Shown: in pieces, positions 47,212 through 59,200 of the stretch
Layout of the letters: every line of letters begins with the position of its first letter
How positions within the stretch are numbered: the first letter of the stretch is position 1
DNA from: Biscogniauxia marginata
Taxonomy: Eukaryota > Ascomycota > Sordariomycetes > Xylariales > Xylariaceae
DNA: 64,000 nt
Direction: 5' to 3'
NCBI GenBank assembly: GCA_022695795.1
Contig: MU404085.1
Location: forward strand, 319,597 to 383,596
Notes under the pieces: model-generated
The model's database searches: none
Told to the model about the DNA's origin: nothing
What the model saw: the letters and a program-made list of their open reading frames with translations, nothing else
Position numbers and translations under genes: made by a program

Positions 47212-47655
47212 ATGAATGGAAATGAAACGAACGGAAATCCAACTGGAAATCCAACAAATGGGACTACAACAAATGGAACTACAGCATATAAATTCTACGT
47301 GTACCTAAACACACACCCTCGCCAAAGGGTTGACCAGATATGGGGAGTTTCTTATGATGCCGATGTACCTGATGACAGCTCCATACTTCTTTCATATATC
47401 GAAACTGAAATCCCTGGTGTCCAAACTATTGCTCGCTCCTTTGAGGGGGGGCGTTGGGTTGTCAACATTGTCCTTGCTTCAGATTCAGACTACGAGAGGT
47501 TGGACTCAATGACTCGCAGGCGGATCCACGCCAGAATCCGTGCTGAACGTGTTGGCCAGCTCTACTACAATCAAGAATCGAATACAAATGAAGAGCGTGG
47601 ATATGCTAGACTAGCAGATTTCTACCAGTTCCGCGTAGTGAAAAAGGTGCGCTGA
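47212..47655 (+). CDS. Small hypothetical protein with Asn/Gly/Thr-rich start
   Basis: Not recognised. From ATG 47212 it encodes 147 residues: a low-complexity start of repeated NGN, NPT and NGTT units (about residues 1-25), then about 110 residues of ordinary composition (YKFYVYLNTHPRQRVDQIWG, IETEIPGVQTIARSFEGGRW) ending VVKKVR. There are no Cys residues and no membrane segment or signal peptide. The frame is open upstream to 46981, but that part looks like leader. The compositional contrast and even codon use suggest a real gene. Confidence 0.45.
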   Translation: MNGNETNGNPTGNPTNGTTTNGTTAYKFYVYLNTHPRQRVDQIWGVSYDADVPDDSSILLSYIETEIPGVQTIARSFEGGRWVVNIVLASDSDYERLDSMTRRRIHARIRAERVGQLYYNQESNTNEERGYARLADFYQFRVVKKVR

Positions 47656-48040
47656 GAAGCCACGTAAGAGGGTGGATTCAGCACCATCACAGCGATGGAC
47701 ACCCGCAAACGCACACACACGGGCACGGACACAATATGGCGAAGCTACAGATTACAACTGTGTATTACTGGATTGATATGGGAAGTGAAGGACATGTTTA
47801 TGTGCGCGTATGTGTGTTGCAGGATACGATGGTAGGTGATGGTGGGATTAGCAGATACACGTCACAGTCGCGTGCTGCAGTGGTTAGGAAGGATAACGTT
47901 CTTTTCATTCATCTCAACAGCTAGCCTATTTTGGATATTCTAGATAGAATGCCCAAGGGTGTACGGATCGGCACCCGTTAGCCATGTTACATGCTACACC
48001 ATCTACACCCCATCTTAGCCATTTCTCCGATCGTGATGTC
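47656..48040. other. Convergent spacer with CA-rich patch
   Basis: A CACACACACGGGCACGGACACA patch lies near 47711-47732. No gene beyond short frames. Confidence 0.4.
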
Positions 48041-48916
48041 TCACGCGGTATCCAGTACAACCACCTCCGCTTCGGCCTCACCCACGCTCTCTACTGCCAG
48101 CCGGTCCCCAGCGTTGAGCCCGTCGACGAACGCACCGTCTCCCTCGCCCAGAATCTCCTCGCGCCCGTCAAGGCGGATTTTCGCTTTCCCGTTCTTGGTC
48201 ATGGGGACGTGGACGTAGACCTTCCTCTTGCTGTCCTCTGTCACCTTGGCACCCACGAGCCATTCAAACTTCTGCTGTGGCGCAATGATACCCGCTCCCA
48301 TGACGAAATCGGCATGTATGGGTATTGTCCCCTGGATCGTGGGCTCGGCGGCCGCCTCCTGCTCGAACGAAGCTTCCGGTCCGCCCTTGAGGGGGCTTAG
48401 GATCGGGACAAATCCCTTCCGTTTGTCCTCCTCGGCGAAGTGCCGCGTGTGGTACCTCGGTGTGAGACCGCGCTTCCATGGGATAGCCCAGATCTGGAGA
48501 AAGTGGACGGTTTCACTGTGGTGCTCATTCTGCTCCGAGTGGGCGATGCCGGTACCGCCAGTGGTGAACTGGACATCGCCGCGCCGCATCCGATAGAATT
48601 TGTCAGACTGGCCACCCTCGGCACCCTTCTGGAGCATGCTGTCACGGTGGGTGAGCTCGCCCGAGATTACATACGAGAAGATCTCAAAATCGCGGTGTGG
48701 ATGCGTAGGAAATCCCGTGTTAGGCTTGACCCGGTCCTCGTTCAACACACGAAGCGAACCGAAGTGCGAGAACTGAGGATCAGACCAGTCCGCAAAGGAG
48801 AAACTGTGGTAAGTGTTGAGCCAGCCATAATCAGCGTGCCCGCGGGCCGCCGACAGGTGGGGTGTGATCTTGGCGTGGGAAAGCGTCTTGGACATGATGC
48901 TCTTAGCAGCGTTCAT
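48041..48916 (-). CDS. Pirin family protein (YhhW-like bicupin)
   Basis: Metal-binding bicupin of the pirin family; bacterial YhhW and human pirin have quercetin 2,3-dioxygenase activity, while fungal roles are mostly unknown. Single exon, 291 residues. The N-terminal cupin carries the metal ligands HPHRDFE (His72, His74) and GIAHSEQN (His126, Glu128). SFSFADWSDPQFSHFGSLRV and SGELTHRDSM are standard pirin text, and the C-terminal cupin (GREEILGEGDGAFVDGL) is complete. An internal ATG at residue 8 (MSKTLSHAKI) is another possible start. No signal peptide, so cytosolic or nuclear. Confidence 0.92.
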   Translation of the reverse strand: MNAAKSIMSKTLSHAKITPHLSAARGHADYGWLNTYHSFSFADWSDPQFSHFGSLRVLNEDRVKPNTGFPTHPHRDFEIFSYVISGELTHRDSMLQKGAEGGQSDKFYRMRRGDVQFTTGGTGIAHSEQNEHHSETVHFLQIWAIPWKRGLTPRYHTRHFAEEDKRKGFVPILSPLKGGPEASFEQEAAAEPTIQGTIPIHADFVMGAGIIAPQQKFEWLVGAKVTEDSKRKVYVHVPMTKNGKAKIRLDGREEILGEGDGAFVDGLNAGDRLAVESVGEAEAEVVVLDTA

Positions 48917-51478
48917 GAGATGCTCCTGGGCTATTAAGGGGGGGGCTCTGTTCTATGGAGATTGTGGTTGTAGAAGTGTATTGTCCTTTGAAGACGAAAG
49001 AAAGCTCAAGTCCTCTAGAAAATGCGTTTTGGATGAAACCCTTGAGAGTTGGTATAGTGTAGACGAGAATTGAGATTGAAGCGACCAAAAATGACAGTAG
49101 CACGACGATGCGCTTCATATATACGCTTCGAATGGTGATTCTAGAAATGACGATATTGGACAAGAGCTCAGTTAAGATTGCCGGGCAACTTCAAATAGTT
49201 AGGTGCCTATTAAAAGGGGCCTGACTTGGCTTGGGGCGGAGAGAGTATCTTATTATTCTATTCGGAACCGAGGACTTCGATGGGCGCTTTTGGTTGCGTT
49301 CTTTGTCTCACCATCACTGTTGTCATCACCTAAGATGCACGTAGTTAATGCTTACAAGCGATTAGCTCATGCTGAATGATACTGAAAAGCCCCGCTAGTT
49401 AGTCTATTACTGGAGAAAAGAGATGTGGGGGTATCACACCAACTTAGTGCTATTGGTCAACGAAGTTCCCGTCATTGTGTGGTTCACCACGTGCACCTAT
49501 GTATATTATAAATACAAGAAGTTAGATCTGTAAAATGGAAGTCCTCTATGTAAGTACCTGGTGCTGCATAGGTACCCACCTATTGAATAATTATGTAATT
49601 ACGCCTCACGGATGTGATCCGGCACCCAGGCCGCTTGCCAATATTGATAAGAGTGTGGTAAGCGATCTTCGGTACCCGCCTGACGGAACCCAATCACACT
49701 TGAGCTAGGAATTATGGGGCTAACATTACATAATGAACGCTAGCCTTATTCAAGCTGCTTAGATCACATAAATATTTCACAAAGTTAGCGCATTACGCAG
49801 GCAACTTTTTTTCTTCTTCTTTTCTAACCTCCAAAATATGGCTTCTTATCTTGATCCCTCCTACACACACAATGTTTTCCCTTATATAATGTCTAGATGT
49901 CCCTTCACCCAAGTACTGTCAAGAGGTGAGATCTAGCTATACCTAGGATCAAATGCTCTATTCTTCGGTCGCGAGTTGATTCTACTTGCCTGCGTACAAA
50001 AGACTGCTCAACATTGAAGACACGCACGAGTCTCACTAGCCTTGCCATCACACATCGATGCGTCCTTCATACTTGACTCCCACACGAATAAAGTATGTCA
50101 AACTTGAATCTTTTATTCTCTAGGATCCTGCCTGGATTATAGAACAAGCCCCTTCAACATCCGTCTCTTCCCACGAGATCGGCGAAGATGCGTGAGAGGT
50201 CTTGGTAAATCTATTGTTCCCGCGCCTGCCCCTGATTTCTATGATGAGTTCTCTTTTTCTTTCAAATGTTCGACTTCTGATCAACAATGAGGATTTAACC
50301 ACTCTGATATCAATACAACCCCTTTGCATCATCACTTGAGAGCATTTATAAGTTCATTGCTAATTGGCCCTGTTCATAGGTACCTATTTTAGATTTGGCA
50401 GCTTGCTTTGGGAGACCGGCACCCTCACTCTAGGATTTATTGGCAGAACTAACAAAGTCAGGTAACTCTCACATTGCTAGAGTTGGTCAATTCCTTGGAG
50501 CAGAAGTGTTGAGGACAACGTTGCCGAGTCTGACGGAAATAGTTACAAGGGAGATCTCGATACATCCTGTCCATAATGACTCTACCTCCAATTCACCTAA
50601 TTTAGTATATATAAATATTGAGGTGTGAGAAGAGCCTGACAATTTAATAAATATCGTTTCATGTACCGACAACAATTTATTAGGCCTATATGCTGACCTA
50701 GATGAACCGGGAATCCCAATCTCGATAAGTGTTAAAGCTAAGTAGGTATTCAGTTTTTATTATTGAAGTGACAGATTGCCCCTTTGTATGATTATGAGAA
50801 ACTGATGTGCCTTAAAGTTCAAAGGAATGCCAGCGGGGTTCATGAAATGATGGTTAGCAAGTACTACTTGCCTAAATTAAATAAATGTTACGATGAAAAA
50901 GTCAGCTATCCCCTTTTACGTTGCTGCCATACCTATTATTTACTCATAGATTTGCACGGTGCAGGGTCACTTGCAAAGTGAATCAGAAATAATCATCGCT
51001 CCTTCTTAATCCTTGGCTAAAGTGTTTCCTTGAGCTCAGGAAGGAACGTTTAGCAGAAGACAGCATCTTTCCATTCATCAATGTTTCATGGCGAAAGTTC
51101 TCCCTCTTCCTACTTTCTACCTCCTTTACATATACCACCACCTTAGGAGATTCTTCTAATCACCTACACTTTTGCATGTCTTTTTTTTTTCATTCTTCAC
51201 TCCAGGTTTTCTGCTTTGGACCTTCGTTCACCTTCGTCTGTCTGCCTGCAAACTTCACAATCGACGATATTAATCAACACGCTCCCCTGCATCCTAATAT
51301 TACGACTACTGCTTTACATCGTCGTCGTCGTGACGGATCTCTATTTTCATTATCTGCGTCTCGTCGCTGCTACATGCTGTCGTCATCGCCGCCAACCTTC
51401 CATAGGTCATTACTTCTGACCGGCGTCACGTACCTTCTGCCACTAGGTATTTAGTGTCACTAGACGTGCCTGCCTTCT
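48917..51478. other. Gene-free region, about 2.6 kb
   Basis: No domain seen in any of the short frames (for example 50440-50628 and 50784-50981, +). The last 300 bases become pyrimidine-rich, as expected of the leader of the glycosylase gene. Confidence 0.5.
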
Positions 51479-51620
51479 ACCACTACCTACCTACAACAAT
51501 TACCTACCTACCTACCTACCTACCACCATCAACTACCACCATCACCTACTACCATCACCTACTACCATCACCTACTACAATCACCACCGACTACCACTAC
51601 TACCTACCTACATACTCAGT
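51479..51620 (+). repeat. CTAC/ACCATC microsatellite in leader of the glycosylase gene
   Basis: Tandem CTAC units (best run about 51503-51522) pass into repeated CACCTACTACCAT units. The strand is almost free of G for more than 100 bases. It lies about 160-300 bp upstream of the ATG at 51776, so it is probably transcribed as 5' UTR or part of the core promoter. Confidence 0.75.
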
Positions 51621-51775
51621 GGTGTCGGCGCTCACCTACCTTTCACCACCCTTCCATCACCATCTACCTCTTCCCTGTCACCCCCATAACTGCATTGCAT
51701 TTCACAACCATACAACCTTACCACCATCACTTTCTGCATTCACTTCCTATCTTCTCACCATTATCTACCGCCAAC

Positions 51776-53530
51776 ATGCCAAAGCGCGGACGCAAGACCC
51801 CGGCGGTGCCTGTGAGAGGTGGCTGGGATGTCCTGCCGCATAATATGGGTGTCGTAGCCTCAGCTGAGCGAAGTTTGACGGAGAACTCCGAGGCAGCGCC
51901 TAATGAAGTATCAAACGGACAAACACAGGAAGCACGTCGCCAACTTGAAGAACCTACCAATCCATCGAATGAAGACCCTCCCGATGTATCTGCCACTCTG
52001 ACAGGAGTAGTCGACCAACCAACGGCAAGACGTCAGCTCCGTCCAAGAAAGACTAAAATCACATCCATTGTGCAGTCACTAGACGAAATAGTTGGAGGTA
52101 ATCCCACATCCCATCCTGCCCTAGATACAGACCAAGATAGGAGCGGACAACAAGGACAATTGAAGGCCAAACGTGAGAAGTCTACTGACACATCAGTGGA
52201 AGCGACCGTGGCAGATCTGCCGGACACAAAGAAGCAGACTAAGCGAAAACGCAGCACAAAAAAGGCTGGACTAACCAAGGACAATGGAGAGGCTCACGCT
52301 GATGCTGACGCAGAGGGGTCTTCAGAGCCGAAGAGACCAAAGAGAAAGGCCAGAAAAACAAAGGACAATCCTTATGGCTTAACACCAGGAGAGACCCCAT
52401 TCCCAGAGTGGAAAGCGCCTAGTAAAGACCAGTGTGAGGAAGTCTACAGGCTACTTGCTAATATGCATGACGATGTCCAAGCGTTAGCACCTGAAGTGAT
52501 TCCAGCCCCCTCGCTTGAAATCACAGGATGTGGGGAAGTCCCTTCAGTTCTAGATGCCTTGATACGAACTGTATTGAGCGGTGCAACTACTTTCGCCAAT
52601 GCGGCAAAAATGCTTCAGGGTCTAACAAAGAAATATGGTATTCTAGAAGAAGGCCTTGGAAAAGGCAGCATTGACTGGAATCAAGTTAGGATATCGCCCA
52701 TGGAAGATGTAGTCGACGCCATCCGTGCAGGGGGCCTCGCGAAGATTAAGGCAAAAACCATCAAATCAATTCTCGACATGGTACATACAGAAAATATTGA
52801 AAGGCGTGAGGCCTATATCAAAGAGAAGGAGACAGGTATCGAGGCTAACATCTATGGGGCATCTGAAAAGACAAAAGGTCAAAAAGACCTCGAAATCCTA
52901 AAGGCTGAGCAGGATGTTCTCTCTCTCGATCACATCCGCGGTTTGTCTGTCAATGAAGCTATGAAGCAATTTACGAAATATCCTGGAGTCGGCGTAAAGA
53001 CCGCGGCCTGCGTCATCCTATTCTGCCTCCAACAGCCTTGTTTTGCTGTGGATACGCATGTTGACAAGTTCTCCAAGTGGCTGGGGTGGGCTCCTCAGAA
53101 GGCCACTGAGAACGACGTCTTTAGCCACCTTGAAGTACGGTGCCCGGACCATCTGAAGTATGGTCTACACCAATTATTCATACGCCACGGCCAAACATGC
53201 GGAAAGTGCAAGAGAAGCACTGCTGAAGGTACCGAAGAGTGGAAGGCAATCGATTGTCCTTTGGAGCATTTACTCGACCGCTTTGACAAGCGACAGAGCA
53301 AAGCCCAGCCAAAGCCACCGAAGCGACTAAAGAAAGTTAAGGAAGAGGGAGCAGAAGAGGACCTAGAGACTGAGGAAGTTAATACTGAGATGGCACTGCC
53401 TACCGGGAACAGTTTGCAAATTGGACAGGACGAGACGGACGAGACGGACCGCTCTGGAGTGCTGGACCAAGTGAGAGATACAGATGGAATCGAGGAGAGT
53501 GAGGTCAACGATCCTGACAATGAGGATTAA
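51776..53530 (+). CDS. HhH-GPD base-excision DNA glycosylase
   Basis: DNA glycosylase of the helix-hairpin-helix GPD (endonuclease III-like) superfamily; the damaged or modified base it removes is not readable. Single exon of 584 residues from ATG 51776 (A at -3); a longer in-frame start at 51695 lies in the leader. Residues 1 to about 205 are disordered and basic with nuclear-localisation-like runs (KKQTKRKRSTKKA, PKRPKRKARKTK). The glycosylase domain spans about 215-500: LDALIRTVLSGATT, hairpin YPGVGVKTAACV with Lys408, and VDTHVDKFSKWLGW with Asp426, the two residues expected in bifunctional lyases. After it, CGKCKR...DCPLEHLL has Cys residues but not the CX6CX2CX5C spacing of the usual iron-sulfur cluster. 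An acidic tail follows. No introns. Confidence 0.88.
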   Translation: MPKRGRKTPAVPVRGGWDVLPHNMGVVASAERSLTENSEAAPNEVSNGQTQEARRQLEEPTNPSNEDPPDVSATLTGVVDQPTARRQLRPRKTKITSIVQSLDEIVGGNPTSHPALDTDQDRSGQQGQLKAKREKSTDTSVEATVADLPDTKKQTKRKRSTKKAGLTKDNGEAHADADAEGSSEPKRPKRKARKTKDNPYGLTPGETPFPEWKAPSKDQCEEVYRLLANMHDDVQALAPEVIPAPSLEITGCGEVPSVLDALIRTVLSGATTFANAAKMLQGLTKKYGILEEGLGKGSIDWNQVRISPMEDVVDAIRAGGLAKIKAKTIKSILDMVHTENIERREAYIKEKETGIEANIYGASEKTKGQKDLEILKAEQDVLSLDHIRGLSVNEAMKQFTKYPGVGVKTAACVILFCLQQPCFAVDTHVDKFSKWLGWAPQKATENDVFSHLEVRCPDHLKYGLHQLFIRHGQTCGKCKRSTAEGTEEWKAIDCPLEHLLDRFDKRQSKAQPKPPKRLKKVKEEGAEEDLETEEVNTEMALPTGNSLQIGQDETDETDRSGVLDQVRDTDGIEESEVNDPDNED

Positions 53531-54390
53531 AAATTAATTCCTCTCGCCAACCCAATTTGGAAGTCGGCGATACCATATATGGTAACTTAGGCTATCTATA
53601 GCAGCTTATATGGGCAAGGAGATTGCGTTGAATTAACCTGCGAGGTCATTTAATGGATCGATGCTTTCTACGTTGATTTCAGGGAGATAGTCATTCAACA
53701 AATGCTCAAGATAGAACACCGATATGCGATGATTTGCCAACTACCTTCTGAAAGCTGTGCCAACTAGTAAAGACATGGGGTATCCCTTTATGACAGTAAA
53801 TATAGTCATGTGTGTGAAATTGGCTACTGCATTCAATACTTGTCTGATTCGGATTTCGTAACCACCACAGATTTCGCCTTACTAACCCTTGAGGCTGCCG
53901 GGAACACAGCGTTGGACTATTGCGTTCAGTACGCTATGTTGGCACTCATACTTAATTACTCGTGGGAGGTCTTGAGTTGGTATATGTGGTTTCTTAAAGG
54001 CCTCACAGCATGAGATGTTCTTCCATTTGGCTCAAGTCCTACGTTAAAACATTTGGTATTGTACTGTACGTAGGCTAGGCTAAAAACACGCCTGTTGGTT
54101 CCTTATCGCAAAATGTGTCCTCGACCATCCTCTGGGCTGTGGCTGAATCATCAAAGTCGGGCTGTGAGTTTACTTACTTTAGAGAGGTAGATAAGCAACG
54201 CTGGCGTTGCTGTACGAGGTAGGGGAGCCGGACTAGCTAAAGTGCTGTTAGCATCGATTACACAGACAATATTGGACTGGAAGTGCGTCGTCGGGAGGAA
54301 GTACGTATAAAAGGAGATTAAGGTTCCACACCGGTAAAACTGTCCACTCCTCTTCGAAACTTCTCTAGGAATCCCTATTGTAAAATAATT
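53531..54390. other. Intergenic region
   Basis: No gene recognised; the frame at 53810-54013 (+) has no domain signature. Confidence 0.45.
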
Positions 54391-54965
54391 ATGTTGCTCT
54401 CAGTAGGCGCAGAGGATGCTTGTCCGGGCCGCATGCTCGATTGGGAGCTCGTGTATTCCCCGTATCTGAAGAAGGGCCTAAGGATAGAGGATGAGTATGC
54501 GCAGGAGGTAATTCGCAGCCCGGATGCGGGTCTGCCTGTGTATGGTAAGCCGCTCTTATCCTAGCTACAATATCCGTCTTGATCAATTCCGAAGCTTCGA
54601 TGGGTCTGTTCATGCGGCCTGACCTTATATTTATTATCCTCGACTCTCTGGGGCAACGGGAACTGTAACACTGACCACGCCGACCTCGACAACAACCCCG
54701 CTGACTCTTGCGGTACGTAGTAGTGGTGGTGGTGGCACGGGGCCGGTACCGACTTGCCAGGCGGGCTGTTCTTGGGCAGGCCATTACCTCGGTAAGTGGG
54801 CTGATATATCTTCTATTCCTATGCCTACCTAGGTAGGTATTTACCTGCGGAGGCTGTACTAGAGAGGATATGGTATTGTAGGTGGTGGCTCTGAGTACTG
54901 ACTAGTTTTTCCCTTTTATCTCAGGTTGTCCATGTGCGACGTTCGACGACTGTTCCGACGACTAG
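54391..54965 (+). other. Candidate small Cys-rich protein gene or remnant
   Basis: A possible first exon from ATG 54391 reads 51 codons to a consensus donor (GTAAGC) at 54545. Further on, a Thr-rich stretch (TLTTPTSTTTPLT) leads to TCQAGCSWAGHYLG at about 54755-54791. A second clear donor/acceptor pair joins this to CPCATFDDCSDD and a stop at 54963-54965. The Cys pattern (C-x3-C-x-W-x-GH-x-G-C-x-C-x-TFDDCSDD) resembles C-terminal tails of fungal secreted proteins. But the frame before the Thr-rich part meets TGA at 54620 with no AG acceptor in between, and the start lacks a signal peptide. So this may be a decayed gene, or one whose 5' exons I have not found. No function is claimed. Confidence 0.3.
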
Positions 54966-56273
54966 GTACCTATGTAATGGTGGTGTCCGTGTAGCTTCAT
55001 CCTAGGTAGCCCGGTTGGGATTATCGGGTCTTGGTAAAGTGTACCTTCACTACCTAAGGTAGGCATTCTAGGTACCTACCTAGGTATCTGTTCATAGAGG
55101 CTTGGGTAGGTAGCTAGGGAATTAATTTCTTGAGGACCTTGGCTATGGAAGGTAGACATGCGTAAAATCCCCCTATAGTTCCCATAACTTATTTTTCTAT
55201 GAGATAGTAAGCTCTGTGATACCACTTCTACCAACGACGAAGTGCAACCTGGTATTTAATGGGTGTAAAGGTATTTTATAGTGTAATCTCTTAACTGCAG
55301 CTACCTGTTCTGCAATATAAGTAGCTTTTGTCGCTTTTTATAAAGAATGTCAGGCTGCAGAACCAAAGAAAAGAAAAGAGGTTGTAAGAAGGATGGTTGA
55401 TTACCCCAAATGGGTCATGACGAAATCTGAACTAAGGCTAAATTCAGTAAGGTGAGCCACACCTTCCCACAAGAAATGTAATAAAATGCTACCTAAGGTT
55501 GCTGTGTTGTTTGTTTTACAGGGCATGTGTCGGTGTGCAACTGGCAGCTTGGCTGACACCTGCAAACTCTTTAACTCTTATCGATAAAGGTGATGCGTCG
55601 GCACGTCCCTTGCACGTCCTCCAAACTTCACGCGCTGCAACGCCGAAACTGCATCACCACTTTCACAAAGTTCTATAACTGCTTTAACAGCGATTATCTC
55701 GGCAGCCCTGCAGCGCCGACCTGTCAAAGGGACATCCGGCGAATTAGATTTTATTTTATTTTTTGCTTGCTTTATCTACCTATATTTTCTATACATGTAT
55801 TTCTCATCATTTCTCTGCCTATTCTTTTCCTTCTCCCCAGCATCTCTCCTCCCTGCAGCGGCAGCCTTCAATCTACACTGGCAGACCGATTCCTCGTGGA
55901 TTGGCCTCTTCTAGGTAGCTACGTTGCAAGGTAGGGATCTGCTAGTATCGCTCTCACCCAAAGGCAGTTGTACCCTGAAAAATCTCGATTCACGGTACCC
56001 TGGATCTTTACGGAAACCACACCTACCTCATTCTATTCACTCGCCCATCATCAACCATCCCGTACCCCCGAGGCCTTGCCAGACCACCAAGATCTCATAA
56101 TTGGTCTGATAGCCGCCTGCGAATTACCCTGTGGTCGGTTCAATGCTCTGATGTACTCACATTTCATGCGACGAAACAGTGCTTGAATTGCCACAGTCCG
56201 CCCGAGGTCTCGAAGACCTCATCCTCTCCCTCTCGCGCGCGGCGCCTGAACGACATGCCCCAAGCCATCCAAA
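54966..56273. other. Intergenic region with TAGGTACCTA-type palindromes
   Basis: Dense CCTAGGTA/TACCTACC text around 54960-55110, a spacer motif seen elsewhere in the window. The right part is the pyrimidine-rich promoter and leader of the helicase gene, including an out-of-frame ATG 19 bp before the chosen start. Confidence 0.5.
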
Positions 56274-59200
56274 ATGGAAGGAGCAAAAACCCTCGACGCC
56301 GCGTTCAATAAGATTCGCGCTCTGCCTCCCGAAAACCACCTGTTCTGCCCCAAGATTTCCGAAGATGACGAAGAAAACTACAACGATCTTGAGGCGGAAA
56401 GTGGACTTAGCATTGCCGAGAAAGAGCAACGGATACAAGATGGAGCCCATAGATTAGACATGATGTACTCGTGCTCCCTGATCTTAGGCGTTGATCCAAC
56501 CGCCGCCAGCGCTATGGTCGAAGAATTTCAGACTCGATCTGGTGCTTTTCTCAAGTCATGTGCAACCTGTGTGCGCAATTGGCACAAGGCGCGCGAACCT
56601 TTCCTCAAAGATATCAATCAGTACGTCCTATTCGACCTCCAAACTGGGCTGTTACGAATGCTAATATATCGGGTAGATTTTACCAAGATCCCGTCGTTGC
56701 GGAACTAAGGGAGCGCCTCAATAATTTCGACTTTGTTCGCATCACCGAAGGTTTGAAAGCCGCTCAAGAATTCATCATTGAACATGGAGGGGTGACCAGC
56801 CAAAGCACCTTCGTTAAGGAAGATAGAGCGGAGCTGCTCATAGCCCTTTATGAAGCAATATGCTGTATGCCGTACTTGAGTCTGCCCGACAATCGCAAAC
56901 AGTTCAACTACGTATTCGAGAAGATCCAGGAACGAAAGGTACTCAAGCTCGAGGAGATTCTCCCGAGCATGGTTTACTTTCTCTTCGACGAAAACGAGAC
57001 GCGCAACCGATTCGCTGTTCAGACACTAGAGCGGCGACCTCTAATTACAAAGGAGGACTTCGAATGGGCGATCAACGATAATCTCAAGGAAGCCATACTG
57101 AAGGCCAATGATACAAACGCTGACCCGAAGTTTCTCGCTCGCTTCTGGCAAGGCTTCCTCTACATACTAGAAGCCCTCGATGAGAAACTTGTGCTTCACT
57201 CTCTCCGCGGAATGGCCATCCAGCCGAATATCTACGAACTACTACTCGCCCAGATGGGTCGCATTGATTCCGTGCCCCTCCTGAAACTACTACTCAAGAC
57301 CTTCTGTGGCCTTATCAAAAAGTCTCCCAAGGCCTTCTGGGATGCCTATAACCATTACTCTCATACTGCTGTCGTTGAGCAGGTTTTTAGGAGCCCTGCC
57401 TTCCGGCCATTGCTTATCCAGTCAGGAGAACTCGATATCACCCCTCACGGCCCAGAAGCTACTTCATGGGTAAAACCCTTCGTAGAGTCCATCCCCGCAC
57501 ATCAGAAATCGGACGTTTGTGACAACATACTGCATCATCTCCTCGAAGACTTTGCGGTGGATGAAAACATGTCGCCTAGAGGCAAGGTCGCTTGTTATCT
57601 TGGTGCAATGGAAGCCCTTTCGTCGGCGTTGTCAACTTTCGCGTCACCAAGCTACAAACTTCATGCGGGCTCCTCAACAATACATACAAATGTGTTGTTG
57701 AATCTAACTCTGAAGTATAAAAACCTCATAATCCCGTTAGCTCAGCTTCCTCCCACCGGTTGGCAACACGGCGCCATGTTGCAGGCATCCTTGTCGGTAA
57801 TAGGCTCTGCTTTGCATCTGGACTCTCGAATCATAGCCGAGGAGTATAACGCGCTCCAAAACAGCGATAGTCACGTTCAACGTGAGGTAAAACGAAACTC
57901 CTCTGGTCTCTGGGAAGCGTTCCTGGAAATCCTCCAGCCCGGCGCATACGAACTCGCTAGATCAATGATAGCTGCATTTACCCCACTCATCACTGTGGAA
58001 ATCTTTTATCCTCCGAAGAAGCAGGTCCTATCGCCGGCCAAGAAAGATTTCAATGCCGAGTTTCAAAAGACGGCAAAGGTCATCGGGCAAATGATTGAGC
58101 GGCTAGAAATTCTAAGTGCGGCTTCTTTAGAGCAGTTATGCCTTGAGGCAGATACGATATATCCACTTGTGGCGTCTCTAGTACATGGTGAAGAGTCGAT
58201 CAACCAAGCTGGGGCTTCTTTCATCAAGGCTGTCACAAACGAGACCACGCGTGGAGACGCAGTGCTCCGGCTATTGCAGTCTCACTTCACTCCAGTCCTT
58301 GCTTCATATACCAAGGTCATCCGTAAGATCAATGAAAGGAAATCTCTGTGGTCACCGCAATTTAATATCATTCGGTATTCCAGAGAGATCCTCGATAGCT
58401 TATTTGACTCCACATCTGGTATACTGCGATCGAAGATCATGAGTCCTGCGGAAGGAGAGGTGCTTCGGGAGTGGTGGAGCGAGCAATGGGTATTTCTAGA
58501 CAATGCATTCACACAAACCGATGGGTGGAGCCGTCAAATTGAGATGTCAACCATGAAGGACTTCTGTCGAGAGGCTATGGAACATGCTAGTACTCTACTG
58601 GCCCAAGATGGTCTTCTAGCCTCCGCACTGAGCCCGAAGTCTTCGAATGCCGCTTTAGGTAGTGCCGGGGACGCCTCCTCGAAAAGAGTTATGGAGGATA
58701 TCCTCGATCAGCCACGAACACATTGTATGGGTCTCTGCAAGATGCTGCGCCTCAAAGATACCTACCTCGTTAGTGTCATAGTAATCATCTTGGGGAAACT
58801 TTTGAGACGACTCTTTGAATATGGCATAGAAGTGCCAGCTGGACCTTTAAGCTACATCAAGAGGACCTCCATCAAGAACGAACAAGGCCGATATGAGATC
58901 AGTACGAACTTAGACGACGGGCAGAGAGCTGAGCTAGTACGAGCTTTAGGCGAAGAGGATATACAGGATGACATCCAGATCCTCTCCGTCAGAAAAGCCG
59001 AGGCGACCAAGAAGCAGACAAAGCTGGATGCGTGGTCAAAGTCGGCGGATGAAGTCCCAAATGTATCGCGGAAAGAAAGGCCTGTTACGAAGTCTGGCAA
59101 GGATGATGTCCGCGAGTTGCTCAAAGCCTCAGGTTCTGATAAGAACCGCTCTACACTCGACCAGATGAGAGCTCGGCTGCCGGTAAAAGCCTTGCCTAAG

